Source of the DNA: Chaetoceros tenuissimus
Taxonomy: Eukaryota > Bacillariophyta > Thalassiosirophyceae > Chaetocerotales > Chaetocerotaceae
Direction: 5' to 3'
Length of the DNA stretch: 64,000 nucleotides
Assembly: GCA_021927905.1 (NCBI GenBank)
Contig: BLLK01000022.1
Coordinates: 930,001-994,000 of the forward strand
Part shown: positions 45,237 through 56,349 of the stretch, one piece after another
How positions within the stretch are numbered: the first letter of the stretch is position 1
How the letters are laid out: the number at the start of each line of letters is the position of its first letter
Notes under the pieces: model-generated
Databases searched by the model: none
Seen by the model: only the letters and a program-made list of their open reading frames with translations
Told to the model about the DNA's origin: nothing
Position numbers and translations under genes: made by a program

Positions 45237-46298
45237 ATGTTTCACAATGCATCTCGGATAACTTCAAAGATATTACAGAGCAATGGCAGATTGATATCGA
45301 GTGGATTACTATTAACTGGGACTTCATCTAGTATTGCTTTTTGTGACGAAGAGGAAAGGAATTTCGATGAGACTCTTCGCCATTACAGAAATCAGTTTCA
45401 GCATTATGCAGAGAAATGGAATTATGAAAATGCAAATTCTCGCCTACCAACTGTAAGCTGGCCAACAAATATTCCTGACGAGGATATGATCACTGGTTTG
45501 CAGACTGATTTAGAGTACTGCGAAAAAGGATTGAAAACCGACAAAGACGCAGATAAAAAGGATTGTCAAGATGTCCAGTTTCGTATCGCTTCTTTTCTTT
45601 TACTTTCGGCTGAAGTGGATGTTCAGAGTGAGGGTTTGGCAATTGTAAAGACTCTAGCAGAGCAAGGTCACGCCGATGGAATGTGTGCATACGCTACATG
45701 TCTCAATGATGGGAGAGCTGGTTTGGAAATTAATCCAAAAGCTGCTGTTTCGTGGTGGATGAGCGCTATTGATATGCATGATCACATTCAATCAAATTAT
45801 GAGGTAGGAGTTGCGTTCTATACTGGGGAAGGAGTTCCCGAAAATGAAGAACTAGCTGTGGAATACTTTCGAAGAGCTGCAGACTGCGGGCATGTAGGTG
45901 CATGCTATATGCTTGGGGACTGTCTACTCGATGGAATTGGTGTTGAAAGAGATAGAGGAGAGGCATTGGAATGGCTTGTGACAAGTGCTGAGTTGGGACA
46001 TAGAGGAGCTCGTTCAAGAGTCCTTGCAGTATTACAAATGGATGAGAATGCAGATCATGGCCCATTTACTGATGCTTCAAGACAAACCTATATTCAATCA
46101 CGCATCACCAAAGAAGGTAAGGAAAAGGCATATTTGGCGAAGACTTTCAATAAGGGACAGAAAAGAGATGCTGAAGAGAGCCAATACTCTAATCGTCCGG
46201 TCAATCTTGAACGTCGTTTCACTATTGGCGGTGGAGCACGAAATCCGCAAGTTCTTAATCGTCGGAAGACCATAGTGAAAGAAAGTCGAGAACAATAA
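45237..46298 (+). CDS. Sel1-repeat protein, probably mitochondrial
   Basis: Single exon, 353 residues. The N-terminus (MFHNASRITSKILQSNGRLISSGLLL) is basic and amphipathic with no acidic residue, like a mitochondrial presequence. About three to four Sel1/TPR-like repeats fill residues ~130-265, with the usual A-x-x-x-G-x-x-x-A pattern: EQGHADGMCAYATCLNDG, NYEVGVAFYTGEGVPENEELAVEYFRRAA, GACYMLGDCLLDGIGVERDRGEALEWL. The tail is basic (NRRKTIVKESREQ). Sel1 repeats are protein-interaction scaffolds, so a role in assembly or turnover of a complex is likely but unspecified. It converges with the next gene, 63 bp away. Confidence 0.82.
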   Translation: MFHNASRITSKILQSNGRLISSGLLLTGTSSSIAFCDEEERNFDETLRHYRNQFQHYAEKWNYENANSRLPTVSWPTNIPDEDMITGLQTDLEYCEKGLKTDKDADKKDCQDVQFRIASFLLLSAEVDVQSEGLAIVKTLAEQGHADGMCAYATCLNDGRAGLEINPKAAVSWWMSAIDMHDHIQSNYEVGVAFYTGEGVPENEELAVEYFRRAADCGHVGACYMLGDCLLDGIGVERDRGEALEWLVTSAELGHRGARSRVLAVLQMDENADHGPFTDASRQTYIQSRITKEGKEKAYLAKTFNKGQKRDAEESQYSNRPVNLERRFTIGGGARNPQVLNRRKTIVKESREQ

Positions 46299-46361
46299 TT
46301 TTTATTACAAAATAATTATTCAAATTCACAATCTTAGTACAGACAAATTATAATGACGTTT

Positions 46362-48150
46362 TTATGGAATCACAAAATCGTCCTTGTTGTATTTGATGGT
46401 AGGAAATTTTGTATTCGCACTAGGAACTTCCATTTCTTGAGTTGTCTTAGTACTCTTCTTTGACTTTACTGGGCTTGCTTCACTACCAACACTCTTGCGC
46501 TTGCTTTGGTTTTGTCGCTTCCTTCGAACTAGAAGACGAAGGAAGGATGCCTCAATCGGAACTTCAAGATTCTTTGGGAAAGCCGGAATCATTTTATCGT
46601 ACTTTTTCAATCTCTCAGCACCAATTTTGTATTTTGTGTCCCCCTTCAGTGCTTTATATTTCCCCTCCGCTGTACACCACTCGTCAAAGGCAGCAGAATA
46701 TTTGTCAATAGCGGTGATAAATTCTTTTGAAGGCTTATTCTCAATCTTTCCCGCGCTTGGAATGACCTCAGGAAGGGGAACCATAACGGTGAATTTGTCA
46801 CCTGGAATTTTGCTTGAAGGAATAACAAGTTTCAACTTTTGCCCAGGTATATGTGGATTTTCAATCTGTATTTCATCACCACCTTTTTTATTGGCAGGTA
46901 CTTTGATTTGACATTTTGTGTTCCCTCCCTTTAGCTTTCTTGGCAAATGCTCTTTTGTCATTTTCTCAATCTCTTCAACGCATTTTTTGTGTAGTCTATC
47001 CGACTTTCTTTTCAGACTGTCTCTTTCTTTCTTCACCTCCTCAAGATTTCCAGCATCCTCAATTTTTACCTTTGTCGCTTTCTTTGAACTACCGACACTG
47101 GACGTATCAGAAGTCTTTTTAGGAGATGCCTTAGATTTAGCCTCCCCACTTTTCTTCTTTGGGGAAGCAGGCTCATCATCTTTCTTTTTCTTGGGTGTAG
47201 TAGATTTTCCATCCTTAGCTTTCTTCTTCTCATCGCCTTTTTTACTCTTGTCATCCTTCTTTGTCTTTTTCCCTGCTTCTTTTTGCTTTTTAGCTTTCTT
47301 TTCCTTTGCATCTTTTTCATTTGTCCCGTCCTTTGATTTGGTACTTCGTTTCCTCTTTTTCCTTTGGACGAAAAATGTATACGTGTAAGTTCTAGCTGAA
47401 AGTATATTGTTTCACAAGGTTATGTTCCACTTACCCCTTTGTCTTTTTCATTGAATTTAGCCAATCAAGTTGGTCATCGATATCATCTTCCCATCCATCT
47501 TCCATCTCTAAATCCCCAATATTTACAAAGAATGCATGGTCATCATCTCCGACAATAGAATCATCATCATTATCAGTCTTTTTCCCTTTAGCTGCTTCTG
47601 CTTCAATCTTTGTCGTACCAAAAGCGCTACTGGCTAGAATTTGATGTGCAACATCTGTTCTGAGATCTGAGTCATCAATAAAATCACCTGAATCTTCAGA
47701 ATAACATGAACCAGCTTCACTATCCGATAAAACATTCAAATCATCATCTTTCCCATTGGCATCATCAGCCTTTTTCTTCTTCTCTCGAATACGCTCATCT
47801 AAATCATGAATCATTACTCCTCTTGCATATTTTGCCTCCAAATAATCAACCGTGGAACCAAACTGTTCCCGTCTCACTTCTGTAGAACCCATAGTATCCA
47901 TATTGACATCACTTGCATCTACACTATTGTTCAACACAATGTCTCCAGCATTAGATTCATCATCGCTTGGTTGACTTTTGCTCTTCATCGATTCATCGTC
48001 ATTTTCTTTTTCTTTCGGTTCTTGGTAGAGTTCAGGATGAAGTTTCCGAAATTTTGCAATTCGTTTTGATCGGACTCTTTTCATAGCGACTCCTAGGTCG
48101 GCCGTAACATTGATTGGAATGTACACGAATAGTGAGTCGTCAATGGCCAT
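46362..48150 (-). CDS. Lys-rich protein with a C-terminal beta-type 'VP-GD' domain
   Basis: Exons 48150-47435 and 47361-46362 (phase 2, K|GKK) give 571 residues. The N-terminus (MAIDDSLFVYIPINVTADLGVAMKRVRSKRIAKFRKLHP) is followed by an acidic region with DWLNSMKK, then ~110 residues of almost pure Lys/Glu/Asp (KKKKDDEPASPKKKSGEAKS), then the only compact domain: CQIKVPANKKGGDEIQIENPHIPGQKLKLVIP and PGDKFTVMVPLP. This pair of strands with V-P...G-D/G-Q turns is, to my knowledge, a frequent motif in diatom proteins. A long helical Lys-rich end follows. Probably nuclear. An ATG 18 codons upstream is possible but adds an unrelated stretch. Confidence 0.72.
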
Positions 48151-48624
48151 TTTTGTGCATGCAAGCTGAACTTTGCTTAGTATCCTAGTTAGAGGTCTTA
48201 TCAAAGGTGATTGATAGTGTTTACTTGACGACTATGCTACTATGTGCAATACTCTATCGCTCTATCTTTTGTTGCTGTATCTTCTGCTTTTTGCTTCATC
48301 AAAAAATCATCACAATGACCGGCGCTTCTCAACTCACTCCTAGATACGTACGTACATTTACATACCAAAGGATCAAATTTTAAATTTTGTAAGTATGATG
48401 GTATTCAAAACTCAAAACCTATGACCTGTGAAATTGAACATGAAAAACAATGACGGTCCCAAGACGAAAGATTAGACGCAAACGTTATTTTAATCTAAGT
48501 TTTCAACATAAATATATGAATGTCGCTGTTGAGAGCAAATTAAAATCATACTTGATCATATTAATGAGATTTTAGTTTATGACAAGAGTGGTTGTTAATA
48601 AAATTGAACCACATCATTGATTCT
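48151..48624. other. Intergenic, promoter of the Lys-rich gene and 3' flank of the PH gene
   Basis: AT-rich; no gene, repeat or RNA recognised. Confidence 0.4.
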
Positions 48625-51567
48625 TTAATACTGCGTAGGTCTTCGAGCTGGTCTCAACGGCGAGCCTCCTCCTCCACGCATTTGATGCTCACTGCCTTCT
48701 TTCAAAATACCTTGCTCTCTCAATACTTTCAATTGACGTTCGCGTTGTAGCTTTTGTCTCTCTGCTAGGGTTAACGCAGTCTCTTCCGTGTTTGCTGGAC
48801 TAGCTGGTGCCTGGGGAACAGAAGCTGTATCATCTGCTGGAGTCTTCACACCAATGATGGAGTTATCAACAGCATTCACGAATTTCTGACTTAGTCTGGA
48901 AAATACTTTGCCTCCTGGAGACTGTGATCTCATCGGGGCTCTTCTATCTGGTGTATCAGCTCTTGGCTCTCTACCTCTTCTTACTTTGACAGTATTCGAT
49001 TTTTCGGCGGCAATTCTAGCTCTTTGTGCTACACTTAATCTTGTGCCTGTACTACCACTTGTCGTGGTCATTTTGTCTGATTCATCCTCTTCCTCAATAG
49101 CTTTTGAGATTGAATTTGTATCATCTGGTTTGTTACGATCTTCTCCACTTGAATTCGATCCCATGATGTAACGAGGCGGAATCTCCTTCTTTTGCTCTGA
49201 TGACTTTTTACTGGATGGATTTACATAGGAGGTGCCGCGGTCCATAGAAACATCATTATTTGCAGAAAAGTGGATAGCATCCAAATGACGCTGTGTGCGA
49301 TCTTCTGTAAGCTCGCTGACATTCGTCTTGTCATCTCCTTGCATTGAGTCATCCTCGTCATCCTGCTCTATTTGGTCTAGCCCATTACTAATCTTCGGCG
49401 TTTCTCTTTGAAAAGAGTCATGGTTCTCAAAGTTGTCGAGATTGACTGTTGGTGATTTGGTGTTATCAAAGGTGTCTTGGAATCTTGCAACTGCAACTCC
49501 TTCGTTGTTCATTTTCCGACTCTCACTGTCTTCTTCAATGTCAAGTTCGCGAGTCAAATCTGGTGGAGGCTGAATTACTGCTTCTGCTTCATCCTTTGCA
49601 ATCTCTTGATCAAGGATTCCTCCAGAACCATTTCGTTGGCTTTGTTTTTGGAAACCTTCGTCATCCGTATCAAAAGAGTCTGCACCAAATTTCCTTACTG
49701 GTCGGGTGCGTGTAGGCGAAGTTGGAGGGGACATTGGCGACGATGTTTCATCGTTGTCCACCTTTCTAATAGTGCTGATAGGAGGGCCCTTTGGCAACAA
49801 AGGCTTTCTAGACTTTGGAAGCCTAATAGGAGATGCATCCCTAACCCTAAAGTTTCCAAAGCTACTAAATGATTGGTCATCACTAGCTGCAATGATACGG
49901 CCAACAACACTGCCATTTGCCTGGCTGTCACCGCCCTGACTCATACCGCTCATGCTCATCCCACTTAAACTTATCATTTCCATCATATTTTGCTGAACTC
50001 TAACTTGATTTTCCATTTTCTCAATGTATTTTTCCAGCATTTCGTTTTTCTCTATAGCACTCATTGCTTTCAGTTTATGACTGTCTGTCAGATGCTGTAC
50101 AGCATCTCTCTCAGTTTCAATAAGTTCCATCTTTTGCCTCAGATTGATGACTTCTTTCTTCAGAATCTTCTTTTCCGATGCCAATTTCTTACATTTGGAT
50201 TTCGCATGACTTTGCAACATGGTGAAATCCATATTCTTTGTCTGCAATTGGTTTTCTAAATCTTCTCTTACCACCTCTGATTCATGAAGTTTTGCTTCCA
50301 AACCGGCAATCCTGCCTTCATAACGAGCTTTCTCGTCCTGTCTCTCAGCTTCTAGGCGCTCTAATTTCGCCTTCATTTCTGACACAGTCTCACTGTCATC
50401 ATTTGCTGATCTACTGAGCTTTTGTTGCATATTTAGCAACTCCGCATTCAAATCGTTATGTGATGAAGTTATATTGTGAAGATAATCTGCCAGCATCTGA
50501 ATCGGTGACAAATCATTATTTTTCAATAGTTGCGATTGTTCCATAGAAAACTGTTCCAAAAAGTCTAACCTAGCATTGTCAAGATTCTTTTCACTTTCAA
50601 AAACCGGATTCCAAGTCTTTTCCTCCAATATCTCCTTCACAATATCATTTACTTGAGTTTTAAATTGTTGAGCTTTGGACCTTACATTGTATAGCTTCTT
50701 TTCAGCATCTGCTGTTCTCCCCTCTGCAGCATCGATCATATCGGACATGTTTTGAAGTTGAAGCTGGAAACTCTCACAAACTTGTCTGTAAGCCTCTCTC
50801 TCATCTTTGAGAGCAGAATGTCTATCTGATAGCAACGCATTGGTCCATAACTCACAATCTTCTACATCCGCAGCTTGAAAGTAGAATGATCTTAAATCGG
50901 GATTGGTAACTGAATCACCAGTAATCTCAAAGACACAATCATGGACCGATGAACGGTTCACAGAAGTATAGCACTCCAAATCAATGATCCCGGCAGGTGA
51001 TAAATTACTACTACTAGCTCTAGGTCCACGCACAGGAGCAGCTAGCATTTTCCTATCTGTTGCATTTGGAGAAACTGAATATGAAACATAGTCTCCGTCT
51101 CTTCCTTTGTTAGGACTTAACAAGTTACCTGCACTACTGCCTCTACGATGGTGATATCCATCTCTAACAGCTGCATTCAATATGTCTTGATTCTCCACAA
51201 TAGTCGCATCACTTCTGTAAATGCCACCGCCACTGAAGCCCTCCTTCGTTTCAAACTCATTTTCATCACCTTGTTCAAGCTCAGGTTCAGCTTCAAAGTA
51301 GTACAACATCATATGCGGTACGACACAGCACCACCGCCTTTGCCATACATGCTGTTCATTTCTCTTGACAAGCCATCCAGATCGGACAGACAAAAGAGTC
51401 ATTACTTCTGGAGTTCGAGGAGGTGCTGATTTGATTGTACATGTTGTGTTGAGGTTATGCAGCCATGAATGTGATTTGATGGCAGATGGGGCACGTGATA
51501 AGACGGCTCTTTTGGCATCTTCTGATGCCTGAGAGAAGTGAGCTGATAATCCCTGTTTAGCTGCCAT
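48625..51567 (-). CDS. PH-domain coiled-coil protein
   Basis: Single exon, 980 residues. A pleckstrin-homology domain lies in residues ~60-250: SGWLVKRNEQHVWQRRWCCVV starts the sheet, and SFYFQAADVEDCELWTNALL is the C-terminal helix with its invariant Trp. Between them sits a ~100-residue Ser/Gly-rich insertion. Coiled coil follows (~255-560), then a long disordered half with Pro/Ser motifs (SPMSPPTSPTRT) and Arg-rich pieces, ending RPARRPTQY. PH domains bind phosphoinositides or small G proteins, so a membrane-cortex or vesicle adaptor is likely. There is no catalytic domain. It is divergent from the BioD-like gene. Confidence 0.85.
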   Translation of the reverse strand: MAAKQGLSAHFSQASEDAKRAVLSRAPSAIKSHSWLHNLNTTCTIKSAPPRTPEVMTLLSVRSGWLVKRNEQHVWQRRWCCVVPHMMLYYFEAEPELEQGDENEFETKEGFSGGGIYRSDATIVENQDILNAAVRDGYHHRRGSSAGNLLSPNKGRDGDYVSYSVSPNATDRKMLAAPVRGPRASSSNLSPAGIIDLECYTSVNRSSVHDCVFEITGDSVTNPDLRSFYFQAADVEDCELWTNALLSDRHSALKDEREAYRQVCESFQLQLQNMSDMIDAAEGRTADAEKKLYNVRSKAQQFKTQVNDIVKEILEEKTWNPVFESEKNLDNARLDFLEQFSMEQSQLLKNNDLSPIQMLADYLHNITSSHNDLNAELLNMQQKLSRSANDDSETVSEMKAKLERLEAERQDEKARYEGRIAGLEAKLHESEVVREDLENQLQTKNMDFTMLQSHAKSKCKKLASEKKILKKEVINLRQKMELIETERDAVQHLTDSHKLKAMSAIEKNEMLEKYIEKMENQVRVQQNMMEMISLSGMSMSGMSQGGDSQANGSVVGRIIAASDDQSFSSFGNFRVRDASPIRLPKSRKPLLPKGPPISTIRKVDNDETSSPMSPPTSPTRTRPVRKFGADSFDTDDEGFQKQSQRNGSGGILDQEIAKDEAEAVIQPPPDLTRELDIEEDSESRKMNNEGVAVARFQDTFDNTKSPTVNLDNFENHDSFQRETPKISNGLDQIEQDDEDDSMQGDDKTNVSELTEDRTQRHLDAIHFSANNDVSMDRGTSYVNPSSKKSSEQKKEIPPRYIMGSNSSGEDRNKPDDTNSISKAIEEEDESDKMTTTSGSTGTRLSVAQRARIAAEKSNTVKVRRGREPRADTPDRRAPMRSQSPGGKVFSRLSQKFVNAVDNSIIGVKTPADDTASVPQAPASPANTEETALTLAERQKLQRERQLKVLREQGILKEGSEHQMRGGGGSPLRPARRPTQY

Positions 51568-52142
51568 TGTTATTCAGTCTATTCCCTTCACTTTCAGTAA
51601 TGTCTAGGAATGACGAAGATTACAAGTTATGCTGCACTCCTTACTATTTACAAAATACACCGAGGAACCTGTCCAATTTCCTAACTGATATTTATATAGC
51701 AAAAGTTAAGATCAGAAGATTGCGACGACCAAGTATACGTAGAAAGGAAAGATAAGGAAGGCGCTGACCTTTTTTTTAATGATTATGATGGTAGTTCCGT
51801 TCCTCTTGCTATCTTCTCTATGGTACCTATGTGTAGTGCGCATTGGTTGTTTACTAAAAAAAGGTTTGTGTTCATGGAGCGAGGAGAGGCATTCGTGGAA
51901 ACCAAACATGTCAATGACCAAAATAGCCTGTCAAAATTTGAAAAAATGAATATTTGTCTTTTAGATGGTGTCCCACCCCTTTCTTCCATTTGGATTTGTG
52001 TCAACTTGTTGGCACTTCAACGAATGGCATTTCTTGCGTATGCGAAGCAGTATCTACGTAAGTAGCATATTTTTCTTCTTCTTGAAAAGAAGTGCACTTC
52101 CCAGAATCTGAAAACCCTGCAATCATTACTTATCAAGGAACT
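51568..52142. other. Intergenic, divergent promoter region
   Basis: Between the PH gene and the BioD-like gene. Two antisense ORFs of 69-81 codons overlap each other here with no support. No repeats. Confidence 0.4.
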
Positions 52143-53768
52143 ATGTATTCTATCAACCAGACAAGAAATACTTTTCTGTCTCAAATGAGAACAAGAAGGC
52201 AAATGGGCTTGCAGAGCTTCGTTCGGGCACAATCTACAGACGCACAGCCTAAAAAGAGACCAATCTATGTAGCTGCAACAGAACAGCATGTTGGAAAGAC
52301 CACTACTTGCCTCGCTTTAATTTCTGGCTTGAAGAAAAGATTCCCGCATTCTATTGGATATATGAAACCAGTTGGTCAGCAGTAAGTACCATCATCATTT
52401 GTACAGCCATGTACCCTTTTATTTTCAATGATCTAAAATCATCTCTCTACAATACAAGGCATGTGCCTGTGCATTCAAAGACACTCGGAAAAGAAATTCG
52501 AGTTGATAAAGATGTCACACTCATCAGAGAACACTTTCATTTGGAACACTTAGATTATCAACACATGTCACCTGTGCTTATTCCGAAAGGATATACTAAA
52601 GATTATATTGATGGTAAAGTCCCTCTCGACGAACAGTTGAATAAGATTGTTAATGCTTATGAAGCGATTGATGAAGCAAATGAAGTTGTTCTTTGTGAGG
52701 GTACAGGCCACTGTGGCGTAGGTTCGGTATGTTCTCTTTGTCTTCTTTCTTCTTAACATGTAAAAAAAAAAAAAAAAAAAACAGATTCAAAATAAAGATA
52801 CTCACCGTCTTGTTTTTCTAGATTGTTGAAGCAAGTAATGCAAAGGTAGCTTCTATGATTGGCGGCGATATGGTGTTGATTGCAAATGGCGGACTCGTAA
52901 GTTGACAATACCGTATATATAATACGAATGCAGCATATTTATATGTTCAGATTGTAAGCTCACAAATACATGCACTTGCATCCATTTAGGGCAAATGCTT
53001 TGATCAACTTGAGCTGAATCATGCATTGTGTCAAAAACATAATGTGAATGTCGCGGGTGTAATCATCAACAAGGTAATGACTTCGAAGTACGAACAGACG
53101 AAAGACTACATGACAAGAGCTCTGGAAAGATGGAATGTACCACTTTTAGGTATGTACTCATCAACAGAACTTTCACATCAAAAGCTATGCAGTAGACTCA
53201 ATTCAATGAATTAATTACAGGGGTTATTCCAGATTGGCCATACCTAGGTCATCCATGTATCGCAGATCTCGAAAGAATTTTGGATGGAAAGTTGTTAACG
53301 GGAGAAAAATATAGATTTCGTCATTTCACTGTGCCAGATATTACTTTGGTGACTACATCTCTGACTCGTTTTTTGATCAATCTTAGAACCAAAGAAAGTC
53401 GCACACTTTATCTTTGTCATGCTACCAGAGAAGATATTGTTCTTGGATTTTTAGCAGAGTATAATCGTAGGAGGAGAGTTGGTGGTGATCCATTCGAAGC
53501 TGCACTGGTAATATGCGGGCAACAAGATCGTTATGAAATATCGAAAGAACTTGAAGATATGATTCGCGTTCAGGAAGAAGAAGTACCAATCCTTTACTCG
53601 CCACACACAACTCATCACACGATGGAACTTATTCATCGGTTTACACCAAAACTGAATGTCAGCGACAAAGGAAGAGTGGTCAATGCAATCAAGCACTACG
53701 AGAAATATATTGACTATGACTTGCTTTTGAGTCGCACAGGAAACATTTTAGAAAGTGAAATCAACTAA
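52143..53768 (+). CDS. BioD-like P-loop ATPase plus DRTGG domain (phosphotransacetylase N-terminal-like)
   Basis: Five exons, 52143-52381, 52459-52726, 52822-52896, 52990-53149 and 53221-53768, join without frame conflict (429 residues). The N-terminus (MYSINQTRNTFLSQMRTRRQ) looks mitochondrial. The P-loop AATEQHVGKTTT opens a dethiobiotin-synthetase-like fold, with the later motifs VVLCEGTGHCGVGSIVEA, DMVLIANGGLG and VAGVIINKV. The C-terminal ~150 residues (FRHFTVPDITLVTTSLTRFL, ALVICGQQDRYE) match the DRTGG regulatory domain. Bacterial phosphate acetyltransferase has both domains ahead of its catalytic part; here the catalytic part is absent, as in cyanobacterial stand-alone homologues. Role unknown, possibly regulation of acetyl-phosphate or acetyl-CoA metabolism. 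Intron 2 has a run of about 20 A. Confidence 0.82.
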
Positions 53769-53851
53769 AAAGTCAACTTTCTTCTAAGATAATAATTCTT
53801 TTTAATAGCTAAAAGTAAAATGTAGCGGATCATATATTGAGTTATAATGGC

Positions 53852-55369
53852 TTACATTGCAAAAGAACCTATTGAAGTTTTGCCGAAAGCTGCATCAGAC
53901 AAGATCATTACTCCCCATAAAAGGATTGACACAGTGATCATAAACGCTGTCAAGATTGCTAGAGCTAAATCTGTCGACACCTTCAGCCTACGCCTCGTCT
54001 GCTGCAGTATTTTATTTCCAAAAGGAGCCAAGAGTATAGCTAGACTGAATCTTGTGAGCATAGTTATCTTGCTTCCCATGTAGACTGTGCTCAGGACTCT
54101 TCCAAACTTCCTTACAGAGAACAAAAGCGCTTGTATCCTTCCTTCCATAAAAATCATATTTGGATTAGAGTTGAATCGTTTCCAGTTCCAAATTATGGCG
54201 CCTGTATACCACACAAAATTTAGAATACAATAGGATATCACACCAGCCCTTCCTGCAGCTTTCAAAGTATTTGCTTTCTTTGATGAAAGCACTCTATGCA
54301 TCTTAATGAGAACTTTATTCTGCTTTGGAAAAAAAGTCAGTAAAAGTTCACCTAATAGATCATCTTCTTCCTGAGCAAATTCCGACTTAATATCCAGTTC
54401 CTCGACCATTGCTTCAATCTCTTGTTTCTTCACAAGTTTTGCTGGACATTTTGTACGATTAGCTTCTTTTACGGCAGTTTTTGCTTCTTGATAGGCATAT
54501 TTTTTCATAAAGATGCTAGAGCGAGAGATGGGGTTATACTTCTGGCGGTTTGAGTTAAGATATTGTCGTTTTAGCCGCAAATTCAACCCTTCCCTAAACT
54601 TTATCTTTGTCCAAGAGCCAACGTCTCTGAATTCATCAACAATCTGATTGAATTCTTTCAAGACACTCTCTTTTCCATCAAAATAAGACGACCCTTGCAT
54701 TTGTCGAAGAAGAAATATTGCAATATTGTAAGGGAGGCGATAGAGTGCTGCAAAAGATATCATTTTGGCAGCAATTCTGATAGCTTCCAAACTCTCATTA
54801 CTATTATCAGTATCAAAACAGTACTGTATACCGTCAATCGTGAGAGGGAGGTCATCGCATTTATGTTCTTCATCTATTGCATCTAGAAAGTCTTCCATTA
54901 TTATATCGCTTGAGGTATTTCGTATATCACTTTCTATATAAGCTTGAGTCAGTGCAACAAGAATATCTTTTGTTCTTGGAGGTACGTCGAAAAGTTCTAT
55001 TGGTAAATAAGAGATGCCATGCTCTTCTCTTTCGAAATCATTTTCCCAAAAAGAGCTAAGGAGTGAATTCGAAAATAATCGTGGCTGGTAAAAGTGACCT
55101 TGATTCTGTCTACTATTATAAGAATATAAAGTCAAAGAATCTGAGAAGGGTTCATTTTTTCTGCTAAAAGATTTTACAGCGAAAGAGTACGTCTGAAAGG
55201 AATTTGAGTTCCTTAAACGCACTACTAGCAATACCAGTATCCATAGTTTCTGCAAAGATAGACGAAGATCAGTGGAAGGGAACATGTTAGAATATGGAAG
55301 AGTCTGAAGATTTGTTCCATAAGTGTTCAATTTTAGATCTAGAACATCACATGCGTTGATAATATTCAT
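53852..55369 (-). CDS. Uncharacterised membrane protein, possibly plastid
   Basis: Single exon, 505 residues; an internal Met at about residue 29 (MFPSTDLRLSLQKLWILVLLVV) is an equally good start and would make a signal peptide followed by NSNSFQ. The middle (~120-340) is helical and charged (CPAKLVKKQEIEAMVEELDIKSE). The C-terminal ~150 residues hold three or four membrane helices (AGVISYCILNFVWYTGAIIW, MLTRFSLAILLAPFG, LALAILTAFMITVSILLWGV). The helix pair with NFVWYTGA resembles plastid-envelope or thylakoid proteins of algae and plants, but I cannot name the family. It converges with the BioD-like gene 83 bp away. Confidence 0.7.
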   Translation of the reverse strand: MNIINACDVLDLKLNTYGTNLQTLPYSNMFPSTDLRLSLQKLWILVLLVVRLRNSNSFQTYSFAVKSFSRKNEPFSDSLTLYSYNSRQNQGHFYQPRLFSNSLLSSFWENDFEREEHGISYLPIELFDVPPRTKDILVALTQAYIESDIRNTSSDIIMEDFLDAIDEEHKCDDLPLTIDGIQYCFDTDNSNESLEAIRIAAKMISFAALYRLPYNIAIFLLRQMQGSSYFDGKESVLKEFNQIVDEFRDVGSWTKIKFREGLNLRLKRQYLNSNRQKYNPISRSSIFMKKYAYQEAKTAVKEANRTKCPAKLVKKQEIEAMVEELDIKSEFAQEEDDLLGELLLTFFPKQNKVLIKMHRVLSSKKANTLKAAGRAGVISYCILNFVWYTGAIIWNWKRFNSNPNMIFMEGRIQALLFSVRKFGRVLSTVYMGSKITMLTRFSLAILLAPFGNKILQQTRRRLKVSTDLALAILTAFMITVSILLWGVMILSDAAFGKTSIGSFAM

Positions 55370-55683
55370 ATTTGCATCGGAATCTGTGAATCAGTCAAAT
55401 CAACACAGAAAATCTGTGGCTGCAATTTTGCGCGAATAGAGGAAAGTGTAAAAAGGAACCTCGCCCCTAAAATAGCAATGTCGAATTTTGGATGCCACGA
55501 GCCACGAGAAAAAAAATCTATTTCTAAATGTCTAAAGAACTTATTCTTGTTTAGAAATATTGTTTTCATTTATTTGTTCCCTCTTCTGACTGATTCTTCT
55601 CTTAGATCTCTAGAATCATCTAACTCGCACTCAATTGATCAGCTCTAGACAGCAACATAATCCTCACACCTATAACTGAAAAT
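55370..55683. other. Intergenic, divergent promoter region
   Basis: Short spacer between the membrane-protein gene and the MYND gene. No feature seen. Confidence 0.4.
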
Positions 55684-56349
55684 ATGAATGCAAGTGATTT
55701 GTACAGCGAGGAGGACATGACTTTCGAGGAACTGGAAGAGTTTACTCACGAACCTAGTCTTGAGGAAATTCCAACCTATACTCCTAACATGAAAAAATGG
55801 TTACTCAGTTTGATGGACTTTGCATGTCCTGATTTGGAAGGAAGAGCAGAATTTATGCTTCGAAGACCTGGGCTTAATGCAACGAAAGAAGTCTTGGATG
55901 AGACTCGTAGTCACTATCAAATTCTACCACCGGTTCAACAGCGAATGCTATTCAAACATCTACGATCGAAAATGCTTGGTCAGTTAATTCCCTGCTCTGG
56001 TGCTGATACTATTGATAAGCTTCTTGATATTCTACAAGCTGAAATCGATAGTGGTGCTCCATCCCGTGTTCCAGACTGGTATGAGTTTAGCAACAGAAAA
56101 TTTGGTCCTCGAGCTATGGGATTTGAAAAATGTGAAAATCGCGGATGTTTCAATACTGATACTGTGACTGTGAAATTGGATAGGTGCGGAAAGTGCAAAC
56201 TCGCATTTTATTGCTCAAGAGAATGTCAAGTTGCTGATTGGAAAGCCAGACATAAAAAGGTTTGCAGTAAGGGTGCTGAAGAGAGAGATGAAACCAAAAA
56301 AGTCAGTGAATTACTAAGCAAGTTTGCGCAAATGCATAATCGTCGTTAA
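55684..56349 (+). CDS. MYND-type zinc-finger protein
   Basis: Single exon, 221 residues. An acidic N-terminus (EEDMTFEELEEF) leads into a helical region (~40-140) with no known fold. A MYND finger follows at about 148-192: CENRGC, DRCGKCKLAFYCSRECQVADWKARHKKVC, with the zinc ligands C-x2-C, YC-x3-C and H-x3-C in the usual order. MYND fingers are protein-protein modules that bind Pro-rich peptides. There is no SET domain, so it is not a SMYD methyltransferase. The function of the N-terminal part is unknown. Confidence 0.85.
   Translation: MNASDLYSEEDMTFEELEEFTHEPSLEEIPTYTPNMKKWLLSLMDFACPDLEGRAEFMLRRPGLNATKEVLDETRSHYQILPPVQQRMLFKHLRSKMLGQLIPCSGADTIDKLLDILQAEIDSGAPSRVPDWYEFSNRKFGPRAMGFEKCENRGCFNTDTVTVKLDRCGKCKLAFYCSRECQVADWKARHKKVCSKGAEERDETKKVSELLSKFAQMHNRR

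Noticed and set aside
46918-47388. 156-codon plus-strand ORF rich in Phe/Ser
   Set aside because: Antisense of a poly-Lys stretch in the gene on the minus strand.
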